Assembly (NCBI RefSeq): GCF_022581195.2
Contig: NC_061476.1
Location: 6,556,098 to 6,620,097 of the forward strand
Reading direction: 5' to 3'
DNA from: Helicoverpa zea
Lineage: Eukaryota; Arthropoda; Insecta; Lepidoptera; Noctuidae
Length of the DNA stretch: 64,000 nt
The translations under genes were made by a program, and so were the position numbers. This document shows, piece by piece, positions 42,933 to 53,516 of the stretch (position 1 is the first letter of the stretch; each line of letters begins with the position of its first letter). The notes beneath the pieces were generated by a model. That model was not told the origin of the DNA. It made no database searches and saw only the letters and a list, made by a program, of their open reading frames with translations.

Positions 42933-43319
42933 AAAAGTCGTGGTGGCCTAGTGGGTAAAGGACCAACCTCTCAAGTATGAGGGCGCGGGTTCGATCCCAG
43001 GTCAGGCATGTACCAATGCAACTTTTCTAAGTTTGTATGTACTTTCTAAGTATATCTTAGACACCATGGACTGTGTTTCGGATGGCACGTTAAACTGTAG
43101 GTCCCGGCTGTCATTGAACATCCTTGGCAGTCGTTACGGGTAGTCAGAAGCCAGTAAGTCTGACACCAGTCTAACCATGGGGTATCGGGTTGCCCGGGTA
43201 ACTGGGTTGAGGAGGTCAGATAGGCAGTCGCTTCTTGTAAAGCACTGGTACTCAGCTGAATCCGGTTAGACTGGAAGCCGACCCCAACATGATTGGGAAA
43301 AGGCTCGGAGGATGGATGG
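42933..43319 (+). mobile_element. Full-length SINE-A1, 387 bp, 15-bp target duplication
   Basis: This copy defines the family. Pol III boxes TGGCCTAGTGG (A) and GGTTCGATCCC (B) lie in a tRNA-like head. The shared SINE-A body follows (CATGGACTGTGTTTCGGATG, GGCAGTCGTTACGGGTAGTC, GTAACTGGGTTGAGGAGGTC), then a GGCTCGGAGGATGGATGG tail. ACTAGGCAAATGTTT is present at 42918-42932 and 43320-43334. Non-coding; moved by a partner LINE. The 122-codon frame on the other strand is an artefact. Confidence 0.92.
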
Positions 43320-43334
43320 ACTAGGCAAATGTTT

Positions 43335-44429
43335 TTTTTTAATTCAACGAGTTCGTCCAAACCTTCAGCATTTAATTTCTCTTTATTGGTAATTATAACT
43401 GGTAGTGCAAACAATCAGATTATTTGGTAATAACATGCAACTACATTTTTGTATAAGGAATAAGAAGATAGAATGATATACTTACTGTTCCGTTTTTCGT
43501 CTAATGAGGATACGGTAAATATTAATCTAAACGTAATGAATGATAATTACTTCTGGGAACTAATAACAACTTAATAAGAATTATCTTACTCATAATAAGC
43601 GAATCACGTGTAAGTACCTAATTATTGTGATAATTATTCCATTGCTTTTCACAAACACCTTGTTTTAAATATTTTTGAATAAATAAAAACAAGAAATAAT
43701 TAAAATTTTCAATAAGAAAAAGTTGTTGTAAACTTCATGTCATACTAGCCGTTTTTCCGTAAGGTGATAAAATATAGCATATTTTAGTGTCTAGTGAAGT
43801 GAAGAAAAACATTTTTTCAAATCGGTTCACCGGACCCTTTAGGGTAGGTACAACAAACGAACCATGAATATTTCTTTATTACTATACTTCAATACAATGT
43901 TAATACAGCAAGATTACTTTTTCTCGTCGTTATTTATGTTCTCTCAAACCAAAAAAAAAACAGTCCAAACTTTAATTCCATCGACAAAAATCTATCGACC
44001 ATCGTCACAACACTAACGTGACTTGGAGAGCGCTCAAGCGGGCCCCGGCCTATGTACGTTTCATTTGTTTCTACGTCTGCAGAATTGTCTCCTAGCCCAG
44101 TCTAGGTAGAACTAAACATACTTATCTAGCATTAGACATTCTTGGATCTACGTGCCAGGACAGGAAAGAAATAAAATGTTCTTGTTTGATTGTAGGGAGA
44201 TTTTCGAATGTATTTTTTGTAGGTATTAAAGTTGACTGCTTTGGGATATAGGAGGATTGAATGGAATTTTTGTCATTAATGTTCAATATTTCGTCTGTAT
44301 ATGTGTAATTAAAATTATAAAGCTGCAAAAGTTTATAAGTTTGAGATTTGAGCTACTGTACCCGAATAAAAAGCCTGGTCTTTATCCTTTGATTAACCTT
44401 CCTCGATAAAAGTGCTATTTATCTAAAAC
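43335..44429. other. No gene seen; one Hel-L fragment
   Basis: AT-rich. 43745-43855 (minus) is a Hel-L piece starting CTAGCCGTTTTTCCG. About 44330-44430 carries decayed Helitron-like sequence (ACCTTCCTCGATAAAAGTGC). Confidence 0.5.
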
Positions 44430-44448
44430 AGAGAAAAACCTAACCTCA

Positions 44449-44833
44449 TCCTCCGAGCCTTTTTCTCAATCATGTTGGGGTCGGCTTCCAGTCTAACCGG
44501 ATTCAGCTGAGTACCAGTGCTTTACAAGAAGCGACTGCATATCTAACCTCCTCAACCCAGTTACCCGGGCAACCCGATACCCCATGGTTAGACTGGTATC
44601 AGACTTACTGGCTTCTGACTACCCGTAACGACTGCCAAGGATGTTCAATGACAGCCGGGACCTACAGTTTAACGTGCCATCCGAAACACAGTCAATGTTG
44701 TCTAAGATATACTTAGAAAGTACATACAAACTTGGAAAAGTTGCATTGGTACTTGCCCGACCTGGGATCGAACCGGCGCCCTCATACTTGAGAGGTTGGT
44801 CCTTTACCCACTAGGCCACCACGACATTATTTT
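44449..44833 (-). mobile_element. Full-length SINE-A1, reverse, 19-bp target duplication
   Basis: In reverse it starts GTCGTGGTGGCCTAGTGGGT and ends GGCTCGGAGGA. AGAGAAAAACCTAACCTCA is present on both sides (44430-44448, 44834-44852). B box GGTTCGATCCC intact. 385 bp, very similar to the 42.9-kb copy. Confidence 0.92.
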
Positions 44834-44852
44834 AGAGAAAAACCTAACCTCA

Positions 44853-45215
44853 GATCTGTATTTCCTAAGATTAGCACTATCAGACAAAAAACGCTTTACA
44901 TAAGTAATATGTATAGGATAGTTACATATAGGGTTATAACTAGGGGTGCTATCCTAAAATTCTGAATGACAGTGAACGGTTTTCAGTTAAAATAATGCGC
45001 ATTTTCGACTACATTTCGTTGACATATTAATAAAGTGATTACGTATGGCTATTTTTAATTGTAACACTTTGATAACATATTGAGGTGAAGCTAATTTTAT
45101 GTGTTAGTCACGTGTTTTAGTTAATAATGTTGTACTCGTGACGCTTATTATTAAATTAATTTGCTTTAGGATTCCTTGTCCCAATTCAGAATGTCGTGCT
45201 TAGGCTGTTTCTTGA
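44853..45215. other. No gene seen
   Basis: AT-rich filler. Confidence 0.5.
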
Positions 45216-45535
45216 ATCATCGGTCTAGCCTTTTCCCTGCTATACTGGGCTCGGCTTGCTGTCTTACCAGTTGAAGTTTAGTGGCAGGGTTTTACATGGA
45301 GCTGCTGCTTATCTGACCTCCTCAACATAGTAATCAGGGCAACCCAATGATAATACTTTACCCAACTGGAAGGTACCTTTTTTTGATGAGAACCCAAACT
45401 GCCAAAGACGTTCAAATGACAGTCGGGACCTATCATTAATGTGCCTTCCGAAATATGGATGAAGTCGTTATGTTAAGACAGACCAACCACGCCACGACCG
45501 ACCGGGTTACTTAGCCACAACTTCCACACATAAAA
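45216..45535 (-). mobile_element. SINE-A2, diverged
   Basis: In reverse: TGTGGCTAAGTAACCCGG and CGTGGCGTGGTTGGTCTGTC (decayed 5S-like head). The body follows (ATTTCGGAAGGCACATTAAT, GTCGGGACC-type core) and the tail is AGCCGAGCCCAGTATAGC. Confidence 0.6.
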
Positions 45536-45884
45536 ACATCTGCAAAACTCAAAATTTTAACAACCAAAACTCCCATTAAAGACACTCTTATTACCCCAAA
45601 TTTAATGCTAACACACCTCGCGTGTAAACCATAAATAAGGTCAGATATGACCCCATATTACTTGAAAACAATAACTTTTCAAAGCAAATAGGCTGTGTAC
45701 ACACGATAGGTCTTCAGGTCGCGGCTAAGTACTGAACAAACAAAGGTTGGGCTTTGACTTTCTTTATAGTATGGGATTAATCTTTGAGTTTTTCTTTTGT
45801 TGTGGTAGCCTGGTTTGTGAATCCATCATTTAAGGATTTATCATATCGTATCATTTTAAGTTAAGCTGGTGGTTCTAGTACGTT

Positions 45885-46050
45885 GTCCTAAGGGAAATTT
45901 TACCCGCATCTGGGTAAAACGTACCTATGCTATATTCTGACTCAGGTTCTTAGCTATCTGTGTAGCAAAAATATAAATCAGTTCAGTCATTTCGGATTGA
46001 AAGCGTGACATACAGAGTTACTTTCGCATTTGCAATATTAGTGAATATTT
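45885..46050 (-). mobile_element. Helitron-like element, second family
   Basis: CTAGTACGTTGTCCTAAGGG at the 3' side and ACATACAGAGTTACTTTCGC with GCAATATTAG at the 5' side. Confidence 0.6.
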
Positions 46051-46193
46051 TTATCATATTTGTTAATTTTATGTACAACATGTAATCTCGCTAAAGTATT
46101 AAACAACAAAATTGGATAATGGTTCAACTTTTAACGAACTTCTTAATTATTCCTTACCTAGATACTAATCTCTTATTATTTATTTATTCCCAG

Positions 46194-46244
46194 GTACTTG
46201 GCATCAGCTTCATGGCACGATAGAGGATAGAAAAACGCATAGAG
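46194..46244 (+). other. Candidate 51-bp host microexon
   Basis: A pyrimidine-rich stretch ending CCCAG precedes 46194. The donor-like GAG|GTAAAC follows at 46245. One of three frames is open across all 51 bases (THR-like peptide TWHQLHGTIEDRKTHR). Fifty-one bases is too short for chance to be excluded and no protein family is recognised. Confidence 0.2.
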
Positions 46245-46318
46245 GTAAACATTTTTCTTAGATATTTTTTTTCTCATTAGATTTTAAGATACCATTTAGC
46301 ATAAGATATTATATTCAT

Positions 46319-46549
46319 TATAGTTCGGCCATTCAGAGAATGCGTTCCTGACACGTCGCGATTGAACTGACGACGTAACTTTGCAATGGCGTTGCAGTTA
46401 CGATAAAAATATTTTTGCTGGTTGTTTACCGTTTTAACAATTGAGGAGCATTAAAACAACATTATTATATCAATAATCAATGAATGTTATTACGTCGTCA
46501 GTTCAATCGCGACGTGTCAGGAACGCATTCTCTGAATGGCCGAACTATA
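46319..46549. mobile_element. 231-bp MITE with perfect 60-bp TIRs, copy 1
   Basis: TATAGTTCGGCCATTCAGAG to its exact inverse. Arms match for 60 bp through TGACACGTCGCGATTGAACT. Flanking TATA/TA suggests insertion at TA. Interior AT-rich, non-coding. Identical to 47856-48086. Confidence 0.9.
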
Positions 46550-46550
46550 A

Positions 46551-46660
46551 GCGGCAATAGCCCAGTAGCTAGGTCGTCAGACTAGCAATCGAGAGGTCTT
46601 GAGTTCGATCTGATTACATTGCACTATTGATGTTAATCTAGACACAATCATATATTTATT
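46551..46660 (+). mobile_element. tRNA-like SINE head (SINE-E)
   Basis: GCGGCAATAGCCCAGTAGCT (A-box-like) and TTGAGTTCGATCTGATTACA (weak B box). It abuts the MITE. 3' limit unknown; not a functional tRNA (no cloverleaf 3' half). Confidence 0.5.
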
Positions 46661-46794
46661 TATGTTTATGTACGGTCACACATGGTAAAAGAACAGCAAT
46701 TTATAATACAATTGGGTATACACCTACTCTTTATTTAAAAAAAAATACAGCGTTATACACTACTGACGTATATTACGTACCTTATACGTATATT

Positions 46795-46869
46795 ATGTCA
46801 TTGTATTTTTTATACGGGTGCACAAATTCGTGTCCATAGGACATGGGCAAAACCGCTGGCGGAACCTAG
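46795..46869 (+). mobile_element. Hel-L 3'-end fragment
   Basis: GGGCAAAACCGCTGGCGGAA then CCTAG before T. Confidence 0.65.
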
Positions 46870-47211
46870 TAGCCTCTGCTACCTAGCTACCTAGTAGCCT
46901 TTTAAACCTAAACTAGAACCACTAACACAGACAAATGTTTCGCCTAACTTCTAAATTCCGGGGAGTCTATATTTTCATTAAAACACTTTCCGTAAACACC
47001 TATTAAGTTTATTTTCCAGGCAAAACTACTTCACTAGTTTAGGAGTATCCGCACACTGTAAACTAAATAGTCGGCCGATAGTTGACCCGCTGAATATTTT
47101 TTTTTACAAAGAAAATCCATTTTAGGACCGACTGAAAACATTGAATGGAATTATTATATACCGATACCGGCTAAATAGCTGATCTTTATAATGTGCGTAC
47201 TAGGTACCATT

Positions 47212-47603
47212 CATCATCATTATCCCCCGAGCCTTTTCACAACTATGTTAGGGTCGGCTTCCAGTCAAATTGGATCCAACTAAGTACCAGTGTTTTATAA
47301 GGAGCCAATTACCATCTGACCTTCTCAACCAGTTACCGGACGGAGTAGTCGGACTGGTGTCAGACTTACTGGCTTCTGAGTACCCGTAACGACTGCCAAG
47401 GATGTTCAATGACCATCCTTGGCAGTCGTTACGGGTACGCCGGGGCCTATTAACGTGCCATCCGAAACACAGTCATTGGTGTCCAAGATAGACTACCTAC
47501 TTAGAAAGTAATTGAATCGTATCCTTTAACATGACCTATAATCGAACCCACGCCCTCATACTTGAGAGGTTGACTCTTTACCCACTGGGCCACCACAATA
47601 TTT
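47212..47603 (-). mobile_element. SINE-A1 inside MITE-G, with a snap-back duplication
   Basis: Runs from a CATCATCAT tail through the family body to TTTACCCACTGGGCCACCAC (inverse A box). An extra inverted copy of 24 bp lies at 47414-47437. Confidence 0.85.
47381..47437. repeat. Perfect 24-bp inverted repeat, 9-nt loop
   Basis: TACCCGTAACGACTGCCAAG plus GATG, then TTCAATGAC, then the exact inverse. Other SINE-A copies have only the left arm. Confidence 0.95.
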
Positions 47604-47855
47604 ACTACCATACGTACTGATTTTTGAGCCCAAACAAACTATCGGCCGACTAAAAGTTTGCCGTGTGCTTGTACTCTTAATGGAACAAACTAGGAATGTT
47701 ATTTAGTAGGTAGCGCGGATTTTTGACGCTAATTACAACGGTATCCGATACGGATACAGTTAACACATTACGACGTTTAAAAACACCTTTTTCGGATATT
47801 CTTTGCTACATTTAAAGACGGTTTTGTTACCTATTACTGTTTTTTTAAGTAATGT

Positions 47856-48086
47856 TATAGTTCGGCCATTCAGAGAATGCGTTCCTGACACGTCGCGATT
47901 GAACTGACGACGTAACTTTGCAATGGCGTTGCAGTTACGATAAAAATATTTTTGCTGGTTGTTTACCGTTTTAACAATTGAGGAGCATTAAAACAACATT
48001 ATTATATCAATAATCAATGAATGTTATTACGTCGTCAGTTCAATCGCGACGTGTCAGGAACGCATTCTCTGAATGGCCGAACTATA
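47856..48086. mobile_element. 231-bp MITE with perfect 60-bp TIRs, copy 2
   Basis: Base-for-base identical to 46319-46549 as far as I can read, in different flanking sequence (TAATGT left, GTTAGA right). The 69-codon frame here is an artefact. Confidence 0.9.
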
Positions 48087-48596
48087 GTTAGATTAAGTTG
48101 GCTACGTGTATTAACGTACCTATTGAAGGTTAAGCGACGCTTGACAAGATTTGTTTGTTTTGCCGTCGTCAATTCTAAGATGGGTGTTGATCAAGTTAAA
48201 CCATTTTGGCGCTATGTACCAAAATTGTGAAATGGTCTAATCTCTTTTTTTTGTCTGATTTTACATGTATTTTAGACCCACAATTATAAACGTTAAGCAT
48301 ATAGAAAAAGTACAGAAGAGACTTTCTATACATTCGAGTTTATTCGAACAAGGTCAATCGATTTTTATTGTTGATACCACAACACTACGCAGTTTTGTAG
48401 TAGGTTAAATATTGAGGAGTAATATTTCTTCTATGCATCATTTAAAACTACTTAGAATGTTTGAGAACTTAAAACTTATATTTATGAACCTCATAACCTG
48501 AAAAACAGTTGATAATAATATGTATCTATAGTACCTTATGTTGATATGTTACTGTCAAGTTTTATCATAATCCGGTCATTAGTTTGTTTGAAAATC
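48087..48596. other. No gene seen
   Basis: AT-rich filler. Confidence 0.5.
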
Positions 48597-49240
48597 GGCT
48601 GTCATTTAACATCCTTGGCAGTCGTTACGGGTAGTCAGGAGCCAGTAAGTCTGACAACATACTTACGAAAGGATATCGGGTTGCCCGGGTAACTAGGTTG
48701 AAGAGGTCAGATAGGCAGTAGCTCCATGTAGAACACTAGTACTCAGCTGCATCAGGTTAGACTGGAAGGCGACCCCAACATATACAACATGTAACGTAAT
48801 TAACGCACACCCTCAAACACCCTAATTAGAATATTATGTTATAATCATAATACACACACTGAATTTTTAATTTAACATGTATATGCATTGTTATTTACTA
48901 AATTAGTTATACCAATTCTTAGAGAACTTTTTGGTCATACTACTATGCACGCAAATATCGCGCCGCGCGCCGCTCGACTCGACACAACATAACGAAACTA
49001 CGGAAAAAGCCGACAATACACGAAGTCTTATTACTTTGAGTTACGGTCTATTTGAATTTGTTTTGACTGTACAGGGTTAATATGACAATAATTTCCGTTT
49101 TAATTATTTTTGGGATAAAAAATTACCTATGTTAAAAATGATATAAATCGATTCAGTAAACGATTCTGAACAAACTAATTTCAGGATGTGCGTTAATTAA
49201 GTTACATGTTGTATATAGTTTGAGTAAAATCTAGCAGTTT
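48597..49240 (+). mobile_element. SINE-A, 5'-truncated and split by a TIR element
   Basis: Body GGCTGTCATTTAACATCCTT to GCGACCCCAACA (48780). The diverged tail resumes at about 49216 with TAGTTTGAGTAAAATCTAGC, matching TAGTTGGGAAAAGGCTAGGC of intact copies. Confidence 0.75.
48783..49215. mobile_element. TIR element inserted at TA within the SINE tail
   Basis: Left TACAACATGTAACGTAATTA then ACGCACA; right TGTGCGTTAATTAAGTTACA then TGTTGTATA. About 31-bp arms, one or two mismatches. A CpG-rich core (ATCGCGCCGCGCGCCGCTCG, 48957-48976) lies in the middle. Tc1/mariner-type MITE by its TA target. Confidence 0.75.
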
Positions 49241-49574
49241 TTAATATATGAGGGATATTCGCAGCCAACCATATATGATTTTTTCCAAAGCGTTTATGAT
49301 GTTTTCTCAGAAGAAAGTACTTCACTATCGACGTAATTGTAGTAGAACCATAGAACTAAATCGATTCTACTAGCAATCGAGTAGCGTTATGCTATGTCAA
49401 TGTCGATTGTATAATTAGGTCGATCGCTGTCGCCTGTCCTTGTAAGTGCGGTTTCAAACGAGCGTGTTACACGCGTGCACGTGTTTTACAAGGGCGTTTA
49501 TGTAGATATTGGCTAGATGTTCGCGTATCTCGTATGGACGAAAACTTTACTTCTACTATTTCACACATCATTTT
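49241..49574. other. No gene seen
   Basis: AT-rich; CACGCGTGCACGTG at about 49469 is a local palindrome. Confidence 0.45.
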
Positions 49575-49790
49575 TTGGGTGGGAAATCTGCAAATAACAC
49601 CTCCCCCGTGAAGGAATGTCAGACTCCTGGTGACTAAAACCCATCATGTTCCTTTTTAAGCCTTGTATGTACCAGGGCCGCAGTAACTCTTTAGAAAAAT
49701 CCTGTGTTCCGGCAGGCTTTAGCCCTGGTGGGCTCCATTGGGATTCGCAGATTCTCTGTGAGGAAGCGCGCATAACTGGGTAACTGGGTA
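49575..49790 (-). mobile_element. R1-like LINE 3' fragment
   Basis: GAAGGAATGTCAGACTCCTG, TACCAGGGCCGCAGTAACTC, CCGGCAGGCTTTAGCCCTGG. It extends further into the coding-side sequence than the other tails, but frames are broken. Confidence 0.75.
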
Positions 49791-49983
49791 CCCTACATAG
49801 AGATTGATAGAAAAATACGCTCGTCCAACTAGACTTTCTTTCAAAAACTACTTACTATATAAATTACATACTAAATACTATATTCTTGGAATAACATTAG
49901 GGTCAAGAAAATGTTGTTGAACATTAAAATATCATTTGTTAGTCTTTGAATGATTTAGAATTCTACTAATATTATAACATACC

Positions 49984-50159
49984 TTTGATTTGATTTGATT
50001 TCTAAAGCCTAAAGTGCATTTCAAAATTTCTTACAAACGCAACTAAGATAGCAAAGGATGATCTTAGATTTCTCAGAAAATCTACATTTTACAGTCTAGA
50101 TTCAAATCCGAGCCAGCTCTCAAGAAAAATCCGAGTTTGCAAATCAAATCAAATCAATA
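49984..50159. repeat. Inverted (TTTGA)n-ended repeat
   Basis: TTTGATTTGATTTGATTTC at the left and AAATCAAATCAAATCAA at the right, about 175 bp apart. Unclassified. Confidence 0.55.
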
Positions 50160-50324
50160 TGGTAATACGTTGAAAATCTGTTTTCTCAATGTAAAATTTC
50201 TTAGCGAAGTTTCAACAGTTACACAACGAGTTTTGAAAACTTTTTCGAAATAAGGAAGGGTAAGACTCGAGTAGAGATTTTATTAGTCGGTTCAAGTTTC
50301 TTTTTTTTTTTGTATAATTACTGG

Positions 50325-50500
50325 CTGTTTCCCGGGGTTCACCTGCGACCCGGGAGAACCAATTTTTGTAATCAGGTTAAAGGTAACCTATGCCTTATGC
50401 AAGCTTAAGACTATTTGTATTATAAATTACACGTAATTTGGTTCAGTAGTTTTGACATAAAAGCGTGACATGCAGAGTTACATTTGCTATATCACCCAGG
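50325..50500 (-). mobile_element. Helitron-like element, second family
   Basis: GGCTGTTTCCCGGGGTTCAC, GGTTCAGTAGTTTTGACATA, AAAGCGTGACATGCAGAGTT. Confidence 0.65.
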
Positions 50501-50861
50501 GATATTGTTGCTTTCAAAAAGTGAAAGAATTTTTTAAATCGGCTAATTAGTTTTGGAGCTCACAGGGTACAAATAAACATTTTTTTTTCGTTCTTTACGG
50601 ATGAAAAGCAAATAAAAACTATGCTTACACATATACAAATACCGTAATATTTCCCCAGGGTAAACATATTATCATTATATCAAAGTACATTTCCATATAG
50701 ATTCCCTTCGCCAGTTGATAACGACGTATAAGATAAATGTAAGGGCAAAGTTATCAGTCGCACAATGCTAATAACATAGACATTTCAGTTCGACGACTTA
50801 ATTAAGAAAACCTCCGTATTTCCCCTTTGTTAGGGCCTCTAGATTAGCAAGGTCTGTAGTA

Positions 50862-51140
50862 TATTGATAAATAAATAAATAATATAATAATGTCGGGACA
50901 CCTTTTTCACACACGGTCGGTTAGCCCCATGGTAAGTTATTTATTAACTTGTGTTATGGGTGCTAACACAACTGATAAACTACATATAGCTACATATATA
51001 CATATTTATAAATACATATCATAACACCCAGACCACGGCCAACAAGCATGCTCATCACACAAATGTCGACCGAACCGGGAATCGAACCCGGGACCTCAGG
51101 TTCGGCGGTCCGGCATGATGACCATTGCGCCATCGAGGTC
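50862..51140 (-). mobile_element. SINE-C, tRNA-headed, full length
   Basis: In reverse: TGGCGCAATGGTCATCATGC (A box), CCCGGGTTCGATTCCCGGTT (perfect B box). The body follows (TGTGTGATGAGCATGCTTGT, GGTCTGGGTGTTATGATATG) and an (AATAAAT)-type tail near 50867. This is a widespread lepidopteran SINE layout; the head is not a functional tRNA gene. Confidence 0.85.
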
Positions 51141-51189
51141 GTCAAATCTGTACTTGGTGATGAATCTGTACTTTATACCTTTGTACACT

Positions 51190-51387
51190 CTTTTGTTATA
51201 AAGTTAAGTTTTTTGTTGGTTTGAATGCGCTCATTTCAGGTAATGGACCAGTTTGAAAAAATATTTCAGTGTCAGGTAGCCTATTTCTAGGAGGCAAATA
51301 CTACTACGCTATGAGGGTTCTACTTTTATCCGGCTGCGCCGAGTAGTTCCCTCGAAATGCGGGACCGCGGCTTCGGGGAATAACTAG
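51190..51387 (+). mobile_element. Hel-L, old copy
   Basis: TTATAAAGTTAAGTTTTTTG, GAATGCGCTCATTTCAGGTA, CGAGTAGTTCCCTCGAAATG, ending AATAACTAG before T. Confidence 0.7.
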
Positions 51388-53399
51388 TGTGTAATATAGT
51401 TTTAAGGTTTTTAGTGCATTCAATTATTCCTTGTTTCATCACTAAACTAAATGAAAATAAAACTTGTAACAGGGGTAATAAAGAAAAACATTAGCACTAA
51501 CGTGGCCGTTACCTTCAGGTAGGAAAAAAACCCCTGCGTATCATAACAAGGGCTTAAAAATAATCAAGAACCCCTCCACAGCTATATAACTCCACAAAAA
51601 TAGCTCAACCGCTCCAAAATATACCTAAAAACACACTATAACACTGATTGACTGAAGTGCCTCGTTGAATCTAAGGCCCCACTTTACCGTCGCTATGACG
51701 TAACCAATTCGATTCATCCCCCTTCGTGGTGGGGGAGAAATAATCTTCAGAAGGACAAATCCCCAGTAAAATCGACGTCTTATGCCGTGCGGACGTGTTA
51801 AGAATTAAAAGAATGCCTGCGGTTCATGCGAGCTTAGTGGAGAATGCCGGATTATGGCCAAATGTTAGCATTTATATGATGTTTTATTGAGGTATTAAAC
51901 GGTTTTTAATATGGGGATGGGCGGTTAAATGTTGGTCTATATAGATGTGTAAAAACATGCTGCCATTTTAGATATGCAAAATACATACCTGTAATAGAAT
52001 TTCAATATTCCGTAATTGGGAAAGGTTTTTATTTTCAGAGATACAGGCTAACCACTTAATTCAGGGGAGAGAGCCTCTGTGTATTTCTGTCATATTACGG
52101 TATAAATACGAATGACTATTATTTTTGTGGATTCAATAAAGGGCTTGACAGGTCATCGGTGAAAACAATATTTTTGCTATGTAATCACGGTTTCTCTCGG
52201 AGACTGAGGAGAATTCTTTTAACACTAGGTGTGTCTGTGTTTTTTCCTGCGTTTCCAGGAAACTATTCCACGCACACTAACAAAAAGTAGCCTTTTGACC
52301 TCGATATCGATATCCTCGATATGTCGGCTATCTAAAAGATAAATAATTTCATAGTTAGAGAACTGGTTCAGCGTTTCTAAGAAATCAGGAATTTCACTTT
52401 GATGAAAAAAAAAAACTTTTTGCTTACATTTTTCGCTTGTTAATTATTATTTTAGTTTTACTCGGAATTCTGGTTTTAACGTCTATGAGATGTAAATATT
52501 AAAATCTTTGAGGAATTTAAATTATTTTTAGCTGCGTTCTAAAAATACTACACGTGCCAGGAAAAATGTTCACTTTATTTAGTTTTTTGCGCGCAGCAAC
52601 TTTGACGACTTATTTTTATTTATAAACTGGCGACTTATTTCCGCTTCGTACGAGTATAAATTGTTTATGTACTCATTCTTTATGAAATGCTCTGTCCTGG
52701 TCCTCCTGCCTTGACCCCAATATTTATTTTGGGTCGGCAAAGACAGTTTTCTTCTCCCAAACTTCTTTGTTTGTCGTGCTCTCTCAGTTAAAATTATTGC
52801 AGTCATTTTGTCCATTAAACAACCAATTCATCGTATCATATATCGTATCGTATTGGTCGTCTTTTTCCATTATATCCATGGAGACCCCCATTCCATCACA
52901 TCACACGCCCATGAAATTGTTATGGTGGAGACAGTATACTAATCCGTTGAGCAGGTTTCAGTGAGATCGCCAACAAATAGATAGACATAGATGGATTTTT
53001 ACCAACAAATCAATTGACCGATAGACGTACTATATTTCATCTAATCAGATACAAATAAAAAATCATCTATTTGTGTAAGTTGAGAACCTTGGCACGTAGG
53101 TATATATAGTGGTGATTGCTGATGATATTTTAATGAAAATAATAATCCTTTTACGTCCAGAAATATTGGATATATCTGGTGCAGTGGCACTCGTAAGCAA
53201 TCAAATTTCATGCAACCGCAATCTGCGCGGCGAATATTTGGTTGAAGATTTTAAAAATAATATATTCTGTTTACAAGTTTTATTTTAACTATGAAAAAAA
53301 GTAGATATTTATAACATTGCCGACGATGGCCAGGATTTTCAAATTTTAATCCATGATCATTAATCGGCTAAGCAGTTTTGCCATTACATACTTTCTTTT
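51388..53399. other. No gene seen; decayed Helitron-like trace
   Basis: AT-rich. 52225-52400 (minus) resembles Hel-L (AACAAAAAGTAGCCTTTTGA, TTAGAGAACTGGTTCAGCGT). A mixed-composition block at 51660-51860 (CCCCCTTCGTGGTGGGGGAG, a small palindrome) is unassigned. Confidence 0.45.
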
Positions 53400-53516
53400 T
53401 GGAGAAATCATGAGGGACTGTCAGACTTTTTTTACTGACTAATACTCACCATTTTCCTTCCTAAGCCCTTTATGTACCAAGACCGTGGTAACTCTTTCGA
53501 ACAATCCCGCAGTTTC
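53400..53516 (-). mobile_element. R1-like LINE 3' tail
   Basis: ATCATGAGGGACTGTCAGAC, TTTACTGACTAATACTCACC, AACTCTTTCGAACAATCCCG. Confidence 0.7.

Larger units (their letters stand above)
47042..47676. mobile_element. MITE-G split by a SINE-A1, TTA duplication
   Basis: Left GGAGTATCCGCACACTGTAA and TAGTCGGCCGATAGTTG. Right CTATCGGCCGACTAAAAGTT and TGCCGTGTGCTTGTACTC. TTA on both sides (47039-47041, 47677-47679). Confidence 0.85.

Noticed and set aside
43046..43414. 122-codon minus-strand frame
   Set aside because: Runs across a full-length SINE-A1; no conservation expected.
50862..51140. Possible tRNA gene (strong A and B boxes)
   Set aside because: The downstream half is a SINE body with a repeat tail; no acceptor-stem closure. 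Same for heads at 42.9, 44.8, 12.8, 46.55 and 57.0 kb.
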